From: Bacteroidia bacterium
GTDB taxonomy: Bacteria; Bacteroidota; Bacteroidia; UBA4408
Direction: 5' to 3'
Length of the DNA: 56,921 nt
Assembly (NCBI GenBank): GCA_020845635.1
Contig: JADLFI010000022.1
Location: 1 to 56,921 of the forward strand
This document shows, piece after piece, positions 9,113 to 19,203 of the stretch. Under the pieces are notes generated by a model. That model ran no database searches. It worked only from the letters and a program-made list of their open reading frames with translations, and was not told the DNA's origin. The position numbers were made by a program, and so were the translations under genes. Each line of letters starts with the position of its first letter. Position 1 is the first letter of the stretch.

Positions 9113-12100
9113 TTAACCGGTTATTTGAATTTTTGAGTGTCCGTTACCTCCTTGAATAACCTCAATATGTATAGCTATTCTTTCTTTAAGCTCAGACAGG
9201 TGGGAGATTACACCAATTATTTTTCCCTCACTTTGCAAGTTGGATAAAGCGTTTAAAGCTACATCAAGATAGTCACTATCTAGTGTTCCAAAACCTTCAT
9301 CAATAAACATAGTGTCAATACGCATACTTTTACTGGCCATATTTGCAAGACCTAATGCAAGAGAAAGTGAAACAATAAATTTTTCTCCCCCTGAAAGATT
9401 CTTTGCTGTTCGTTCTTCGTTGTTTTGGTATTTATCAATAACATAAAGCTCAAAAGGGTTTGATTTATCGTCAATTAGTTTTAGCATATATCTGTCTGAC
9501 ATCTTTATTAGTTGCCTATTGGCTAAGCTTACCAAATATTCAAAAGTTAGAGTTTGTGCAAAGTTCCTATAGTACTTACCATCACTTGAACCAATTAATA
9601 CATTTAGTTTGGCCCATTTGTTATAAATTACTTGTTGTTTTACTTTTTCTTCAATTTTTTTGCCACTACTCTTTAAACTTTCTTCATTTGATTTTAGCAC
9701 TTGGTTATTCGCTCCTACTTTTTGTGAGTATTCATCTGCTTTTCCTTTTAATTCCAATGATTTTATTTGAAGCTCTTCATTTGTTTTATTGGTCAGTTGA
9801 AGTTTTTGTATTTCTAATAATTCCGTTTTCTTCTCAATTACAATAGCTTTATTTTTCTCATATTCTGTATTTGTTTCAATCTTTTCTTTTTCTGCTTTTA
9901 TTTTTCTTTGTTCGGTTTCTTCAATTATTTTATTCAAACAACTTTCTTCATCCTCAACCACCTTCTCCTGAAAAATTTCCTTTCGTAAATTTAAGAGTTT
10001 CTGTTTTTCGGTTTCTATGTCTGTTTTATCTTTTTGTCTATCATTAAATAATTTTGTCAGATTTTCAAAATTCTGATAATCTATAGCAATTGTATTTTTC
10101 AGACTTGATATTTCAAGGGTTAATTTATCTAACATAGAAACATTTTCATTCCATGTGTTAAGATGTTTTTTTAATGTTTCAATATTCTCGGCAGAGTATG
10201 TATTAAGTGTTTGTAAGAATGTAGTGTTATCGGCTAAATATTTCTCCTGTTTCTTTTTTGTCTCCTCCTGTTTAGTTTTTATTTGCGCCTCTTTTATACC
10301 AATTATTTTTTCTAAATCATCTTTTAACTTTTGGGCTTCTTCCTTTTCTTTTTGAAGTATCAAAATTTCTTTATCACGAATAGTGGAAATTAATAATTCC
10401 TTATTTGTAACTTTGGTAATTAGCGAATTAATTTCTTTATATTTCTCTTTTACATCGGCTAATACATTTTCAAGTTTTTCTGTTTTATTCTCTTCGTTGA
10501 GATAATTATAGCTAGCATCTATGTTTTTAAGCTCATCAATAATTTCTGATTTCTTTTGCCATTTTTCAGCAATTACTTTTTCTTCTTTTACTTTATTTTT
10601 AATAACATTTTCATAATCTGCAATTAATGCGGATAGTTTATTTTCATTTTGTTGATAGGCTTTTGTAAGAGTCTGTCTTTGTTGCTTTAGCGAAGCCAGT
10701 TCTTTTTCTTTCTCCCCAATTTTTGGCATATTTCCTTTTGCAAAAGGATGCTCTAATGCACCGCAGAGCGGACATTCTTCTCCATCTTTTAATTGATGAC
10801 GGTGATCGTCCAAACTTTCAATAGTCTTTATTAATTTTACGTTTTCTTCCAGTAAATTTGTTTTAGTTTCAAGATTTTCAATTGACTTTTTTTCATCGTC
10901 AATCATAAGTACCAGTACTTCTCTTATAGACTCAATTTGCTTCAGCTTTATGTTCATATCATCAATCTCTTTTTGGCTTGTTAATATTGAACTTTCAACT
11001 TCAATTAATTTTTTTATATGTATGCCAAAATTGGTGAGGCTTTCTTTTTCATTCTGGAGTTCATAAAGGTTTTTTCCACCAAGCAATTCCTTTAATTCAT
11101 ATTTTTTTAATTCGAGTTCTTTTGTTTTTTCGGTCAAAGAATTCGTTTTATTGTCAAAAACAGATTTTGCTTTTTCGGCTTCTGTTTTTTTTACGCCAAA
11201 ATCCTTTATTAATTCTGCAATTTCAGAGTCTTCCTTATTTATCTCATTTTGTGAGGTAAGGAGTGATTCATTAACTTTTTCAATGGCTGAATAATTTGAA
11301 GCAAGAGTTTCGTATTTCTTGTTTAAGCTTATCCATTGTTGCTTTTCGATAGATATTTTTTCATATTTTTCTAATTTAACTCTTATATTTTCAAGATTTT
11401 TTGAAACTTTCTCTCTCTCTTCTTGAGTTTTGGAAATACTGTAAAGCAAGGGATTCAGCAATTTTTCTTTTTCTGAAATTTTTGTGTCTAATTCTCTAAC
11501 TTTGTTAAAAACAAGTTCTTGTTTCTTTTTTTCTTCTTTCACTGATTTTAAAGAAGATTCCGCTTCTTCAAAAATTTGTTGTTTAGATACAATTTGTGTT
11601 TCCAGCTCCGGTAATTTCTTTGAAGCCTCATCAATATTTGCCTGAAGTATTGAGATATCATTGAGCCATTTCTTAGCTTTTTCTACTTTTTGTAGTTCTT
11701 CATCAATTATTTTCTTTTCTTTTTCTATCTCGCTATTTTCATTCTTTAGAGCTTCAATTTCTTCTTCTGATAATGTTTTTATAGCTTGTAATTCGAGAAA
11801 AATTTTATCCAACTTCTCCTTTTCTGTTTTGTGTCGGTCAAAAACAATTTTCGAAATTTCGGCATAAATTTCTGTTCCGGTAATTTGTTCCAATAATGCA
11901 CCTTTATCGTTCTTATCAGCTTGCAAAAATGCTGCAAAACTCCCTTGTGCCAGCATCACTACTTTGGTAAACTGCTCAAAACTAAGTCCAATTATTTTAA
12001 CTATTTCAGTCTCGCACGCTCTAACCTGATCAGCTATTATTTTATTCTCAAAGTCAGCAATGGCACGATGTATGAGTTTTAATTTTCCTTTACTGTTGCG

Positions 12101-12394
12101 TTCTTGTTTCCATGAAGATTTCCATTTTTTATCGGCAACTTCAAAAATAATTTCAGCATAACAATCTTTTTCACCCTTAGTCATAACAGCGTTTTCGCTA
12201 CCTGTAATATCTACTCTTGGAGTTTTGCCATATAGAGCTAATGATATAGCGTCAAGAATTGAACTTTTTCCCGCGCCTGTTTTTCCTGTAATGGCAAAGA
12301 GTCCGTTATTGGTGAACTCGGGTCTTGTAAAATCAATTTCGTTTTCGCCCGAAAGAGAATTAATATTTTTGAATTTTAGGTTTAATATCTTCAT
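9113..12394 (-). CDS. sbcC: Exonuclease SbcC, SMC-like ATPase subunit
   Basis: SbcC is the ATPase arm of the SbcCD (Rad50-Mre11 type) nuclease, which cleaves DNA hairpins and processes blocked double-strand ends in the cytoplasm. The 1093 residues show an N-terminal Walker A, ITGKTGAGKSSILDAI (near residues 35-50), followed by LAQGSFAAFLQA. Long Glu/Lys-rich coiled coils flank the zinc-hook CPLCG at about residue 540. Near the C-terminus are the ABC signature NLSGGEKFIVSLSLALGLA (about 1000) and Walker B with D-loop FIDEGFGTLD (about 1030). Length and layout are normal. It follows sbcD with a 3-base gap, so the two are almost certainly co-transcribed. Confidence 0.96.
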   Translation of the reverse strand: MKILNLKFKNINSLSGENEIDFTRPEFTNNGLFAITGKTGAGKSSILDAISLALYGKTPRVDITGSENAVMTKGEKDCYAEIIFEVADKKWKSSWKQERNSKGKLKLIHRAIADFENKIIADQVRACETEIVKIIGLSFEQFTKVVMLAQGSFAAFLQADKNDKGALLEQITGTEIYAEISKIVFDRHKTEKEKLDKIFLELQAIKTLSEEEIEALKNENSEIEKEKKIIDEELQKVEKAKKWLNDISILQANIDEASKKLPELETQIVSKQQIFEEAESSLKSVKEEKKKQELVFNKVRELDTKISEKEKLLNPLLYSISKTQEEREKVSKNLENIRVKLEKYEKISIEKQQWISLNKKYETLASNYSAIEKVNESLLTSQNEINKEDSEIAELIKDFGVKKTEAEKAKSVFDNKTNSLTEKTKELELKKYELKELLGGKNLYELQNEKESLTNFGIHIKKLIEVESSILTSQKEIDDMNIKLKQIESIREVLVLMIDDEKKSIENLETKTNLLEENVKLIKTIESLDDHRHQLKDGEECPLCGALEHPFAKGNMPKIGEKEKELASLKQQRQTLTKAYQQNENKLSALIADYENVIKNKVKEEKVIAEKWQKKSEIIDELKNIDASYNYLNEENKTEKLENVLADVKEKYKEINSLITKVTNKELLISTIRDKEILILQKEKEEAQKLKDDLEKIIGIKEAQIKTKQEETKKKQEKYLADNTTFLQTLNTYSAENIETLKKHLNTWNENVSMLDKLTLEISSLKNTIAIDYQNFENLTKLFNDRQKDKTDIETEKQKLLNLRKEIFQEKVVEDEESCLNKIIEETEQRKIKAEKEKIETNTEYEKNKAIVIEKKTELLEIQKLQLTNKTNEELQIKSLELKGKADEYSQKVGANNQVLKSNEESLKSSGKKIEEKVKQQVIYNKWAKLNVLIGSSDGKYYRNFAQTLTFEYLVSLANRQLIKMSDRYMLKLIDDKSNPFELYVIDKYQNNEERTAKNLSGGEKFIVSLSLALGLANMASKSMRIDTMFIDEGFGTLDSDYLDVALNALSNLQSEGKIIGVISHLSELKERIAIHIEVIQGGNGHSKIQITG

Positions 12395-12397
12395 AAA

Positions 12398-13612
12398 TTA
12401 CTCTTCCTCTATGTTAAGCTGGTCAACAATTTCTTTGTACGTTTCTTGTAATTCTTTTTTTTGTTCCTCAGAAATATTTTTTTTATCAAGTAATTTGTCG
12501 AAAACATCAAATACACTGAGTTTTTCGAGTGATTCGCTGGTGTCTTTACTGCTTAATCCATCGCTAAGGTATTGGCGATTTTGTAATTTTAATGCTTCAA
12601 TTTTAGAACCCATTATTTGTTCGTTTACCCAGGCTGTGAAGTCAGGCAATATTTTATCACCATTGTAAACAACTTCTACCCAAACAGAGGTATTCTCTTT
12701 TTTTATTTCTTTCAAACGGTTTTCAATATAACTTTTATCACCAACTATTGATTCTAACTTTTGGAAAACAGGAATTTCTTTGGTTTCAATTGTTGTTGCT
12801 TTTGTAAAATCAATAATATAAACACACTTTGTTTGTTTAGCCTCTCCAAAGCCCATGGGAATGGGTGAACCGCAATAGCGAATATGTTCTTTAATTTTTG
12901 ACGGAATATGGTAATGTCCAAGCGCAACATATTCAAATGTATCGGGGAAAATATCACTGCCAACAGCTTCAATGTTTCCAATATATGTTTCACGAACTCC
13001 ATCATCTTCATTTCTTTGCCCCCCTACAACAGATAAGTGTCCTGTGGCTATAATGGGCACTTCTTTACCTAATTCAGTTCGTATATCCTCTGCTAGTTTT
13101 GCAATTTCCTCATAGTGTTTCTTTATGTTTTGATTAATGCGTTTTGAGCGGTCTGTATAACTTTCGCCTTCAGCAAACCTGCTTATATCTCTCTCTCTCA
13201 AAAATGGAACTCCGCAAACAATAATATTTGGATTTCCTGAACTATCCCTTACCACAATAATTTCGTCTTTTATATTCTCAGTGGCATTACCAATTATTGT
13301 AACATTAAGGGCTGCTAAAATATCTTTTGGGGCATTTAAAAAGCTGGGTGAGTCATGATTTCCACCAACAACAATTACATTTTCGCAACCTACTTGTTTT
13401 ACCTTAATCAGAAAATCGTAATACATTTTTTGCGAGCTGCTGCTTGGTGATACAGTGTCAAAAATATCGCCCACAATAAGCAATAGATTAATAGAATTAT
13501 CTTTTATGGTATGAAGTAGCCATTCTAATAATGCCGTATGCTCCTCATGTCTTTCTTTTTTTGAATAAAGTGTTCTGCCTAAATGCCAATCAGAAGTATG
13601 AAGTATTTTCAT
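12398..13612 (-). CDS. sbcD: Exonuclease SbcD, Mre11-like nuclease subunit
   Basis: SbcD is the calcineurin-like metallophosphoesterase subunit of SbcCD and provides the Mn-dependent nuclease. Phosphoesterase motifs are in order: TSDWHLG (DxH, near residue 7), IVGDIFDT (near 46), GGNHDSP (GNHD, near 83), ATGHLSVVGG, and ALGHYHIPSKI (GHxH). The length of 404 residues is usual for the family. It is the first gene of the sbcDC pair, with the sbcC start 3 bases after its stop. A candidate -7 element lies about 120 bases upstream in a longer noncoding stretch. Confidence 0.95.
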   Translation of the reverse strand: MKILHTSDWHLGRTLYSKKERHEEHTALLEWLLHTIKDNSINLLLIVGDIFDTVSPSSSSQKMYYDFLIKVKQVGCENVIVVGGNHDSPSFLNAPKDILAALNVTIIGNATENIKDEIIVVRDSSGNPNIIVCGVPFLRERDISRFAEGESYTDRSKRINQNIKKHYEEIAKLAEDIRTELGKEVPIIATGHLSVVGGQRNEDDGVRETYIGNIEAVGSDIFPDTFEYVALGHYHIPSKIKEHIRYCGSPIPMGFGEAKQTKCVYIIDFTKATTIETKEIPVFQKLESIVGDKSYIENRLKEIKKENTSVWVEVVYNGDKILPDFTAWVNEQIMGSKIEALKLQNRQYLSDGLSSKDTSESLEKLSVFDVFDKLLDKKNISEEQKKELQETYKEIVDQLNIEEE

Positions 13613-13927
13613 TGTTTTAGTTCTTACCGGATTTGTTATGGAAGACAGCCTGTTTGAATAAAAACATTCTACCTTTTACAATACGGACTTTAGATAATAA
13701 TTTTTATAAATATGAATTAAAGCCAATATTTCAAAGATAATAATATTTATCAATTATGACTTTTTTACCTGAATAAATTAGGGATTCCAAGAAATATACT
13801 CAGTACACCTTACAGTTGTAAAATAGTTATTTCAAAACGGACAGCGATAGATAAATTATATCAAAAAAAGATTATGTTTAGGCAATGTTCAAAACAGAAT
13901 ACTCATAATTGATATTTTTTCATCAAT
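13613..13927. other. Noncoding stretch between M3 peptidase and sbcD
   Basis: This is 315 bases of AT-rich sequence between two minus-strand genes. Apart from a candidate sbcD promoter element at 13732-13739 and a weak 6-bp inverted repeat near the M3 gene stop, I see no gene, RNA or strong terminator. Confidence 0.6.
13732..13739 (-). promoter_or_regulatory. TAnnTTTG -7 element for sbcDC
   Basis: Minus-strand TATCTTTG matches the Bacteroidota -7 consensus and lies about 120 bases upstream of sbcD. No convincing -33 element. Confidence 0.4.
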
Positions 13928-16057
13928 CTATAACAGCCCTCTGTGCTTTAACATGGGCTCTATTTTTGGGTCACGCCCTGTAAAATCGCGATACATTTTT
14001 CCGTATTCAATGGTATTTCCTCTGGATAACACCATATCTCTAAAACGTTGTCCATTTTCTAAGGTCATACCACCGTTTTCTTTAAACCATTCAAAAGCAT
14101 CATTATCCAGCATTTCGGTCCATAGGTAGGCATAATAACCTGCCGCATAACCGTTACCCCATATATGTTGAAAGTATGATGAGCGGTAACGCGTAGGTAC
14201 ATTGTCTAAGAACCATTTTGTATTTTCTAATGCCTCTTTTTCATATTTATCAGGATCACTTATTTTTGTATCAGTACCAAGTATGTGCCATTGCATATCA
14301 AGTACTGCGGCAGCAACAACTTCGGTTAAATTATATCCTTGATTAAAAGATGCAGCTTTTTTAATTTTTTCAACTAAGTCTTTTGGCATTGGTTTGCCTG
14401 TTTGGTAATGTATGGCATAGTTTTCAAATATTTTAGGTTCAGTGGCCCAATGCTCATTGAATTGTGATGGAAACTCTACAAAGTCGCGTGCGGTATTGGT
14501 TCCTGATAAACTTTTGTACTGTTGATTGGCAAATATACCGTGCAGGGCGTGGCCAAACTCATGAAACATAGTGTTTACATCATCAAATGATACCAATGCA
14601 GGCTGGCCTTGTGCCGGTATGGTAAAATTACACACATTATAAATTACAGGTTTGGTTTTTAATAAGTGCGATTGTTCAACAATATTCGACATCCAGGCTC
14701 CTCCGCCTTTGTTATCACGTTTAAAAAAATCGGTATAATATAATGCCATGGTACTGCCATCTTTATCAATAACGTCATACACATGAACATCTTCATGATA
14801 AACCGGAATATCTTTTCTTTCTTTAAAGTTGATACCGTAAAGTTGGTTAGCAGCATAAAAAACACCTTTCTCTAAAACCGTGTTTATCTCAAAATATGGT
14901 TTTATTTCTTCTTCATTCAAATCATATTTTTGTTTTCTCAATATCTCAGCATAATAATTCCAATCCCAAGCTTTTAAATCAAATTTTTCGCCCGATTGAT
15001 TAATAAGTTTTTGTAACTCGGCTGCTTCTTTACGAGCTTTATCGGTAGCAGGCAAAAGTTTTGTAAAAAGTGCATTTACCGCCTCCGGTGTTTTGGCCAT
15101 TTGGTCAACAAGTTTCCACTCGGCATAATTTTTGAATCCAAGCAGCTTTGCTTTCTGAGCGCGTATTTCAGCAATCCGCACAATATCTTTTCTTGTATCA
15201 TTGTCATCGCCTCTTTCGGCACGGTTCCATGAGTTCTCGAATAATTGCTGACGCGAATCTCTGTTTTTTAAATTAGTTAAAGCGGGCTGTTGGGTTGTGT
15301 TCTGAAGTGGAATTTGCCATTTATTTTTGTTTCCTGCAGCATCAGCATCCTTGGCTGCAGCAGCAATATCGCCTTCCGATAGTCCACTCAGTTTATCTAC
15401 ATTATCGGTAATAAATGCACCTGCTTTTGTGGCGGCCAAAAGTTTATTGGTAAATTTAGTGCTTAATGATGCTTCTTCTTCGTTTAGTTTTTTCATTTGA
15501 GCCACCGCTTCATCTGCCAGTTCTGCTCCGGCCAGTTGAAATTGTTGATAATAATACTCAACCAATCGTAATGATTCTGCATCGAGTTTTAGGCTCTCGC
15601 GCTTATTGTATATAGTTTTTACTCTTTCAAATAATTTTTTGTTTAAAAAAATATGGTCATGATGAGCTGCCAATATTGGCGACATTTCTTCTTCAATTTT
15701 TTGAATACTATCATTGGTATTTGCACCGGATAAGAGATTAAAAACACCTTGTACTCGCCCAAGAATAATACCGCTTTTTTCAAGAGGTATAAAGGTATTT
15801 TCAAAACTTGGCTCTTCAGTATTATTAACAATTGCGTCAATTTCTGCTTGTTGTTGTTTTATTCCCTCTGCAAAAGCAGGTCTGAAATGAATATCTTTTA
15901 TCTTGGTAAAATCAGGAGCACCAAAAGGTAAGGTGCTTTCGTGTAGTAATGGATTTTCCATTTTTGTTTCAGAATTGGTTGTGTTCTTATTACTATTGTT
16001 ACAAGAAATTATTGTGGCACCGGCAGCCAGAATAAAAAAGGAATAGATTGGGTTCAT
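13928..16057 (-). CDS. M3-family zinc oligopeptidase / peptidyl-dipeptidase lipoprotein (Dcp-like)
   Basis: This is a thermolysin-fold zinc peptidase of family M3A (Dcp / oligopeptidase A type), which cleaves short peptides. The zinc motif HEFGH is at residues 499-503, inside TMFHEFGHALHGIF. Other family landmarks are YYTDFFKR, FVEFPSQFNEHWA and FQHIWGNGYAAGYYAYLW. The full length of 709 residues is normal. The N-terminus has a hydrophobic signal followed by TIISC with Cys19, which fits a lipoprotein signal. The enzyme is therefore probably anchored in the cell envelope, unlike cytoplasmic E. coli homologues. A -7 element lies 35 bases upstream of the start. Dcp versus oligopeptidase A specificity cannot be settled here. 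Confidence 0.92.
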   Translation of the reverse strand: MNPIYSFFILAAGATIISCNNSNKNTTNSETKMENPLLHESTLPFGAPDFTKIKDIHFRPAFAEGIKQQQAEIDAIVNNTEEPSFENTFIPLEKSGIILGRVQGVFNLLSGANTNDSIQKIEEEMSPILAAHHDHIFLNKKLFERVKTIYNKRESLKLDAESLRLVEYYYQQFQLAGAELADEAVAQMKKLNEEEASLSTKFTNKLLAATKAGAFITDNVDKLSGLSEGDIAAAAKDADAAGNKNKWQIPLQNTTQQPALTNLKNRDSRQQLFENSWNRAERGDDNDTRKDIVRIAEIRAQKAKLLGFKNYAEWKLVDQMAKTPEAVNALFTKLLPATDKARKEAAELQKLINQSGEKFDLKAWDWNYYAEILRKQKYDLNEEEIKPYFEINTVLEKGVFYAANQLYGINFKERKDIPVYHEDVHVYDVIDKDGSTMALYYTDFFKRDNKGGGAWMSNIVEQSHLLKTKPVIYNVCNFTIPAQGQPALVSFDDVNTMFHEFGHALHGIFANQQYKSLSGTNTARDFVEFPSQFNEHWATEPKIFENYAIHYQTGKPMPKDLVEKIKKAASFNQGYNLTEVVAAAVLDMQWHILGTDTKISDPDKYEKEALENTKWFLDNVPTRYRSSYFQHIWGNGYAAGYYAYLWTEMLDNDAFEWFKENGGMTLENGQRFRDMVLSRGNTIEYGKMYRDFTGRDPKIEPMLKHRGLL

Positions 16058-16091
16058 TATTTGCTTTTGAATTTGTTTAAAATGAAATTCC

Positions 16092-16099
16092 CAAAGGTA
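16092..16099 (-). promoter_or_regulatory. TAnnTTTG -7 element for the M3 peptidase gene
   Basis: Minus-strand TACCTTTG matches the Bacteroidota -7 consensus, 35 bases upstream of the ATG at 16057. Confidence 0.5.
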
Positions 16100-16132
16100 A
16101 TAAAATCATAAAATAACAGAATAATATTTCCG

Positions 16133-16179
16133 AAAAAGTATCAAACCCTTATATAACTTTCAGTATTAGGGTTTGTACT
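16133..16179 (-). terminator. Rho-independent terminator after argS
   Basis: CAAACCCT (16142-16149) pairs with AGGGTTTG (16168-16175), extended by AGTA (16137-16140) with TACT (16176-16179) across a one-base bulge. In the minus direction the stem is followed by a short T run (AAAAA at 16133-16137 on the plus strand). It sits 19 bases beyond the argS stop. The opposite side also has a short T run. Confidence 0.65.
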
Positions 16180-16197
16180 GCTTTTTATTAATGATAA

Positions 16198-17976
16198 CTA
16201 CATTTGTTCCGGAACATCTACCCCAAGTAGTTTCATTGATGTTTTTATAATATTGGAAACAAACGAAACTAAATTTACTCTGAATTTTTTTACGCCTTCA
16301 TTTTCTTCTTTTAATATAGGGTAGTCATGATAATACTGATTAAACTCTTTGGCTAATTCATAAACATAATTGGCTATTAGGGCAGGACTGTAATTTGTTC
16401 CAGCATCTATTATCGTTTGCTCAAATTCATAAATTAACTTCAACAACTCTCTTTCTTTTGAATTTATTTGAATAGAGGCGGGGAGGCTATAATCAAAATC
16501 AACCTTTCGTAATATTGACTTGATGCGTGCATAAGTGTATTGAATAAAAGGTCCCGTATTTCCATGAAAATCTATAGACTCAGCCGGATTAAACAGCATT
16601 TTTTTCTTAGGGTCAACTTTTAAAATGAAATATTTTAAGGCCCCTAATCCAACAGTTTGATACAATTTTTCTTTTTCAGCTTCATTAAAACCTTCTGTTT
16701 TGCCTAATTCCTCAGTAGTTTGACGAGATATATCAATCATTTCCGAAATTAAATCATCAGCATCTATAACGGTTCCCTCGCGTGATTTCATTTTTCCTTC
16801 AGGCAATTCAACCATACCGTAACTGCAATGGAAAAGTCCTTTTGCCCAATCAAAACCAAATTTTTCAAGAATCTTAAACAATACTTTAAAATGATAATCT
16901 TGTTCGTTACCAACAACATAAATCATTTTATCAAAGCCATATTCTTCGTGCCTTTTTATTGAAGTGCCAATATCTTGAGTAATATATAATGAAGTGCCAT
17001 CGGCCCGTTGAATAACTTTTTCATCTAACCCGTCTTTGGTCAAATCTATCCAAACCGAGTTATCAGGTTTTTTATAAAAAATCTCTTTTGCCAGTCCGTT
17101 CTCTACTTCCTTTTTGCCTAATAAATAGGTATCCGATTCGTAATATATTTTATCAAAATCTACACCCAAGGCTTTATATGTAGTGTCAAATCCTTTATAC
17201 ACCCACCTATTCATTGTTTCCCATAAGGCAAGCGTTTCTTTATCTCCGGCTTCCCAATTCCTTAACATTTCTTGCACCTTCAACATTAAGGGAGCTTGTT
17301 TTTCGGCTTCTTCTTTGGTTTTACCTGCTTGTATAAGTTCAGCAATTTCTTTCTTATAGGCTTGGTCAAAAATTACATAGTATTTACCCACCAAATGATC
17401 GCCCTTAATTTGGCTACTTTCAGGAGTTTCGCCATTACCATAAAGTTGGTAGGCCAACATACTTTTACAAATATGTATGCCGCGGTCGTTAACTATATTT
17501 ACCTTTACTACTTTTCTGCCATTGGCTTCCAAAATTTTAGCTATGGAGTAACCCAAAAGGATATTTCGTATATGCCCTAAATGTAGTGGTTTATTGGTAT
17601 TGGGCGATGAGTACTCCACCAAAACAGGGATTGTGGTATTGCTTGAATTTTGATAACCATATTTCTCGTTATGAGCATTATTTCTAAAGTGCTCAATCCA
17701 TAGGGTGTCGTTCAGTTCCATATTAAGGAAACCCTTCACAACGTTGTATCCTGTAAAAATATTTTGTTGATTGATTAAATTTTCGCCTATTTTTTTTGCT
17801 GTTTGCTCAGGGTTTAATCCTGAAAACTTTACATAAGGGAATACGACTAATGTATAATCGCCTTTAAATTCTTTTTTTGTTTTTTGAATTAATATATTAT
17901 CAACCGCAACTGAGGTATTAAACAAATTATTGATTGTATCGGCAATAACCGATTTTACCTTACTTTCTATTGTCAT
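16198..17976 (-). CDS. argS: Arginyl-tRNA synthetase
   Basis: ArgS charges tRNA-Arg with arginine. This class I synthetase has the HIGH-type motif HLGH at residues 132-135, within SSPNTNKPLHLGHIRN. The KMSKS-type loop is GKMKSREGTVIDADDL near residue 397, the usual modified form. A DALR-type anticodon-binding helical domain ends the protein (592 residues, standard length). It lies 9 bases downstream of the arginase gene on the same strand, so the two are likely co-transcribed from a promoter near 18995. The terminator hairpin at 16133-16179 follows. Confidence 0.97.
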   Translation of the reverse strand: MTIESKVKSVIADTINNLFNTSVAVDNILIQKTKKEFKGDYTLVVFPYVKFSGLNPEQTAKKIGENLINQQNIFTGYNVVKGFLNMELNDTLWIEHFRNNAHNEKYGYQNSSNTTIPVLVEYSSPNTNKPLHLGHIRNILLGYSIAKILEANGRKVVKVNIVNDRGIHICKSMLAYQLYGNGETPESSQIKGDHLVGKYYVIFDQAYKKEIAELIQAGKTKEEAEKQAPLMLKVQEMLRNWEAGDKETLALWETMNRWVYKGFDTTYKALGVDFDKIYYESDTYLLGKKEVENGLAKEIFYKKPDNSVWIDLTKDGLDEKVIQRADGTSLYITQDIGTSIKRHEEYGFDKMIYVVGNEQDYHFKVLFKILEKFGFDWAKGLFHCSYGMVELPEGKMKSREGTVIDADDLISEMIDISRQTTEELGKTEGFNEAEKEKLYQTVGLGALKYFILKVDPKKKMLFNPAESIDFHGNTGPFIQYTYARIKSILRKVDFDYSLPASIQINSKERELLKLIYEFEQTIIDAGTNYSPALIANYVYELAKEFNQYYHDYPILKEENEGVKKFRVNLVSFVSNIIKTSMKLLGVDVPEQM

Positions 17977-17985
17977 AAATTATTA

Positions 17986-18933
17986 TTAATTAGTTAGCTG
18001 TGCAACAACTTTCTGTAAAATTTCAAAGGTATTTTCTGCCATCAGATTTTGTTTGTCAAGGGTAGGATTTACTTCACAAATTTCAAAGCAACATACTTTC
18101 CCGTTTTGCACTAATCTAACACACAAACTACCCGCTTCTTTTTCTGTAATGCCGTTTCTTACAGGGGTTCCGGTACCTTTGCTTATTGATGAGTCCATAC
18201 TATCAACATCAAAAGAAACATAAATGTTATGGCATGACCCTAAATGTGCCAATGCTTCGCGTGTAATTTTCTCAACTCCGTTTCTCCTTAATTCAGCCGT
18301 AGTAAAAACCTTTACCTTATTAGTTTTTAATAAATATTCCTCTTCCGGCTCTAAATCGCGTAGGGCAATGTAAACTAAATCGCGGTAGCTTATTTTAGGC
18401 CCGGCATAACCTACTTTCTTAAGTTTATTCCACAATTCAATGGTTTCTTTATCAGGTTTGTTTATTTTGTTGTTCAGGTTATCTTCGCCAAGTGAAGCAG
18501 CTACAGGCATTCCATGTAAATTCCCTGTTGGGGTGGTATAAGGAGAGTGAATATCGGCATGTGCATCAATCCAAATAGCGCCTAACCTTTGTTTTGGGTA
18601 AGCAGCTTTAATACCCGCCAAGGTACCGCCTGCAGTACTATGGTCACCGGCAAGTACAATAGGAAATTCATTTTTCTTTAAAGTATCTGAAACCGATTTA
18701 CTTAGTCTTTCATAAATGTTTAACACGCCTTTAAGTCTTTTAGCGAAAGGACTTCCAACCGCTTCAAATAAAAGATGGTTTTCATGTTTTATTTCTACCG
18801 AATCAATAGATTTAAATAATGAACTGCCATAGTCCAATGCGGCAATCTTTATGGCATCAACTCCCAAGCTAGCCCCTCGCGTTCCGGCTCCTATCTCTGA
18901 TTTTACTTCAATAAACTTTACTTTTTTATGCAT
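17986..18933 (-). CDS. rocF: Arginase
   Basis: Arginase hydrolyses arginine to ornithine and urea with a two-manganese centre. Ureohydrolase motifs are visible: AGDHSTAGGT (His98), WIDAHADIHSP (Asp123, His125, Asp127) and SFDVDSMDSS near residue 240. The stretch DIHSPYTTPTGNLHGMPVA matches the arginase rather than the agmatinase form of the second motif. The length of 315 residues is typical. It is the first gene of a rocF-argS pair and is divergent from the arginine decarboxylase at 19204, with 270 bases between. Both arginine-consuming enzymes could share control from that region. Agmatinase is the main alternative and is less likely on motif grounds. Confidence 0.88.
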   Translation of the reverse strand: MHKKVKFIEVKSEIGAGTRGASLGVDAIKIAALDYGSSLFKSIDSVEIKHENHLLFEAVGSPFAKRLKGVLNIYERLSKSVSDTLKKNEFPIVLAGDHSTAGGTLAGIKAAYPKQRLGAIWIDAHADIHSPYTTPTGNLHGMPVAASLGEDNLNNKINKPDKETIELWNKLKKVGYAGPKISYRDLVYIALRDLEPEEEYLLKTNKVKVFTTAELRRNGVEKITREALAHLGSCHNIYVSFDVDSMDSSISKGTGTPVRNGITEKEAGSLCVRLVQNGKVCCFEICEVNPTLDKQNLMAENTFEILQKVVAQLTN

Positions 18934-18994
18934 AACTTTTATGTTTTGGTCAATTTTATTAAATGTTTAGTTCTATTGTTCTTCAAACGAATTA

Positions 18995-19002
18995 CAAAAG
19001 TA
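18995..19002 (-). promoter_or_regulatory. TAnnTTTG -7 element for rocF-argS
   Basis: Minus-strand TACTTTTG matches the Bacteroidota -7 consensus, about 62 bases upstream of the rocF start, in the divergent region shared with the arginine decarboxylase gene. Confidence 0.45.
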
Positions 19003-19203
19003 TTAATAGTTTATCTTGTTAGCTAAATATTTAATTTTCAGCAACTATTTTTTATGAAATTCTACCGACTAGTCATAACTGATAAACGATAAAAAAATAA
19101 TGATTAAAATAATTAAAAATATTTTCCTTAATCGTAAAACTATCAAACAGTCTTATTATATTCGTTGCAAATTTAAGAAGAATATTATAATAGGGTAATT
19201 TCT

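Noticed and set aside
17986-18933. Agmatinase (speB) in place of arginase
   Set aside because: Placement beside arginine decarboxylase suggested it, but the motif DIHSPYTTPTGNLHGMPVA is of the arginase type.
18934-19203. ARG-box-like operator or riboswitch between rocF and speA
   Set aside because: Only loose A/T-rich partial palindromes are visible; no convincing conserved structure could be read by eye.
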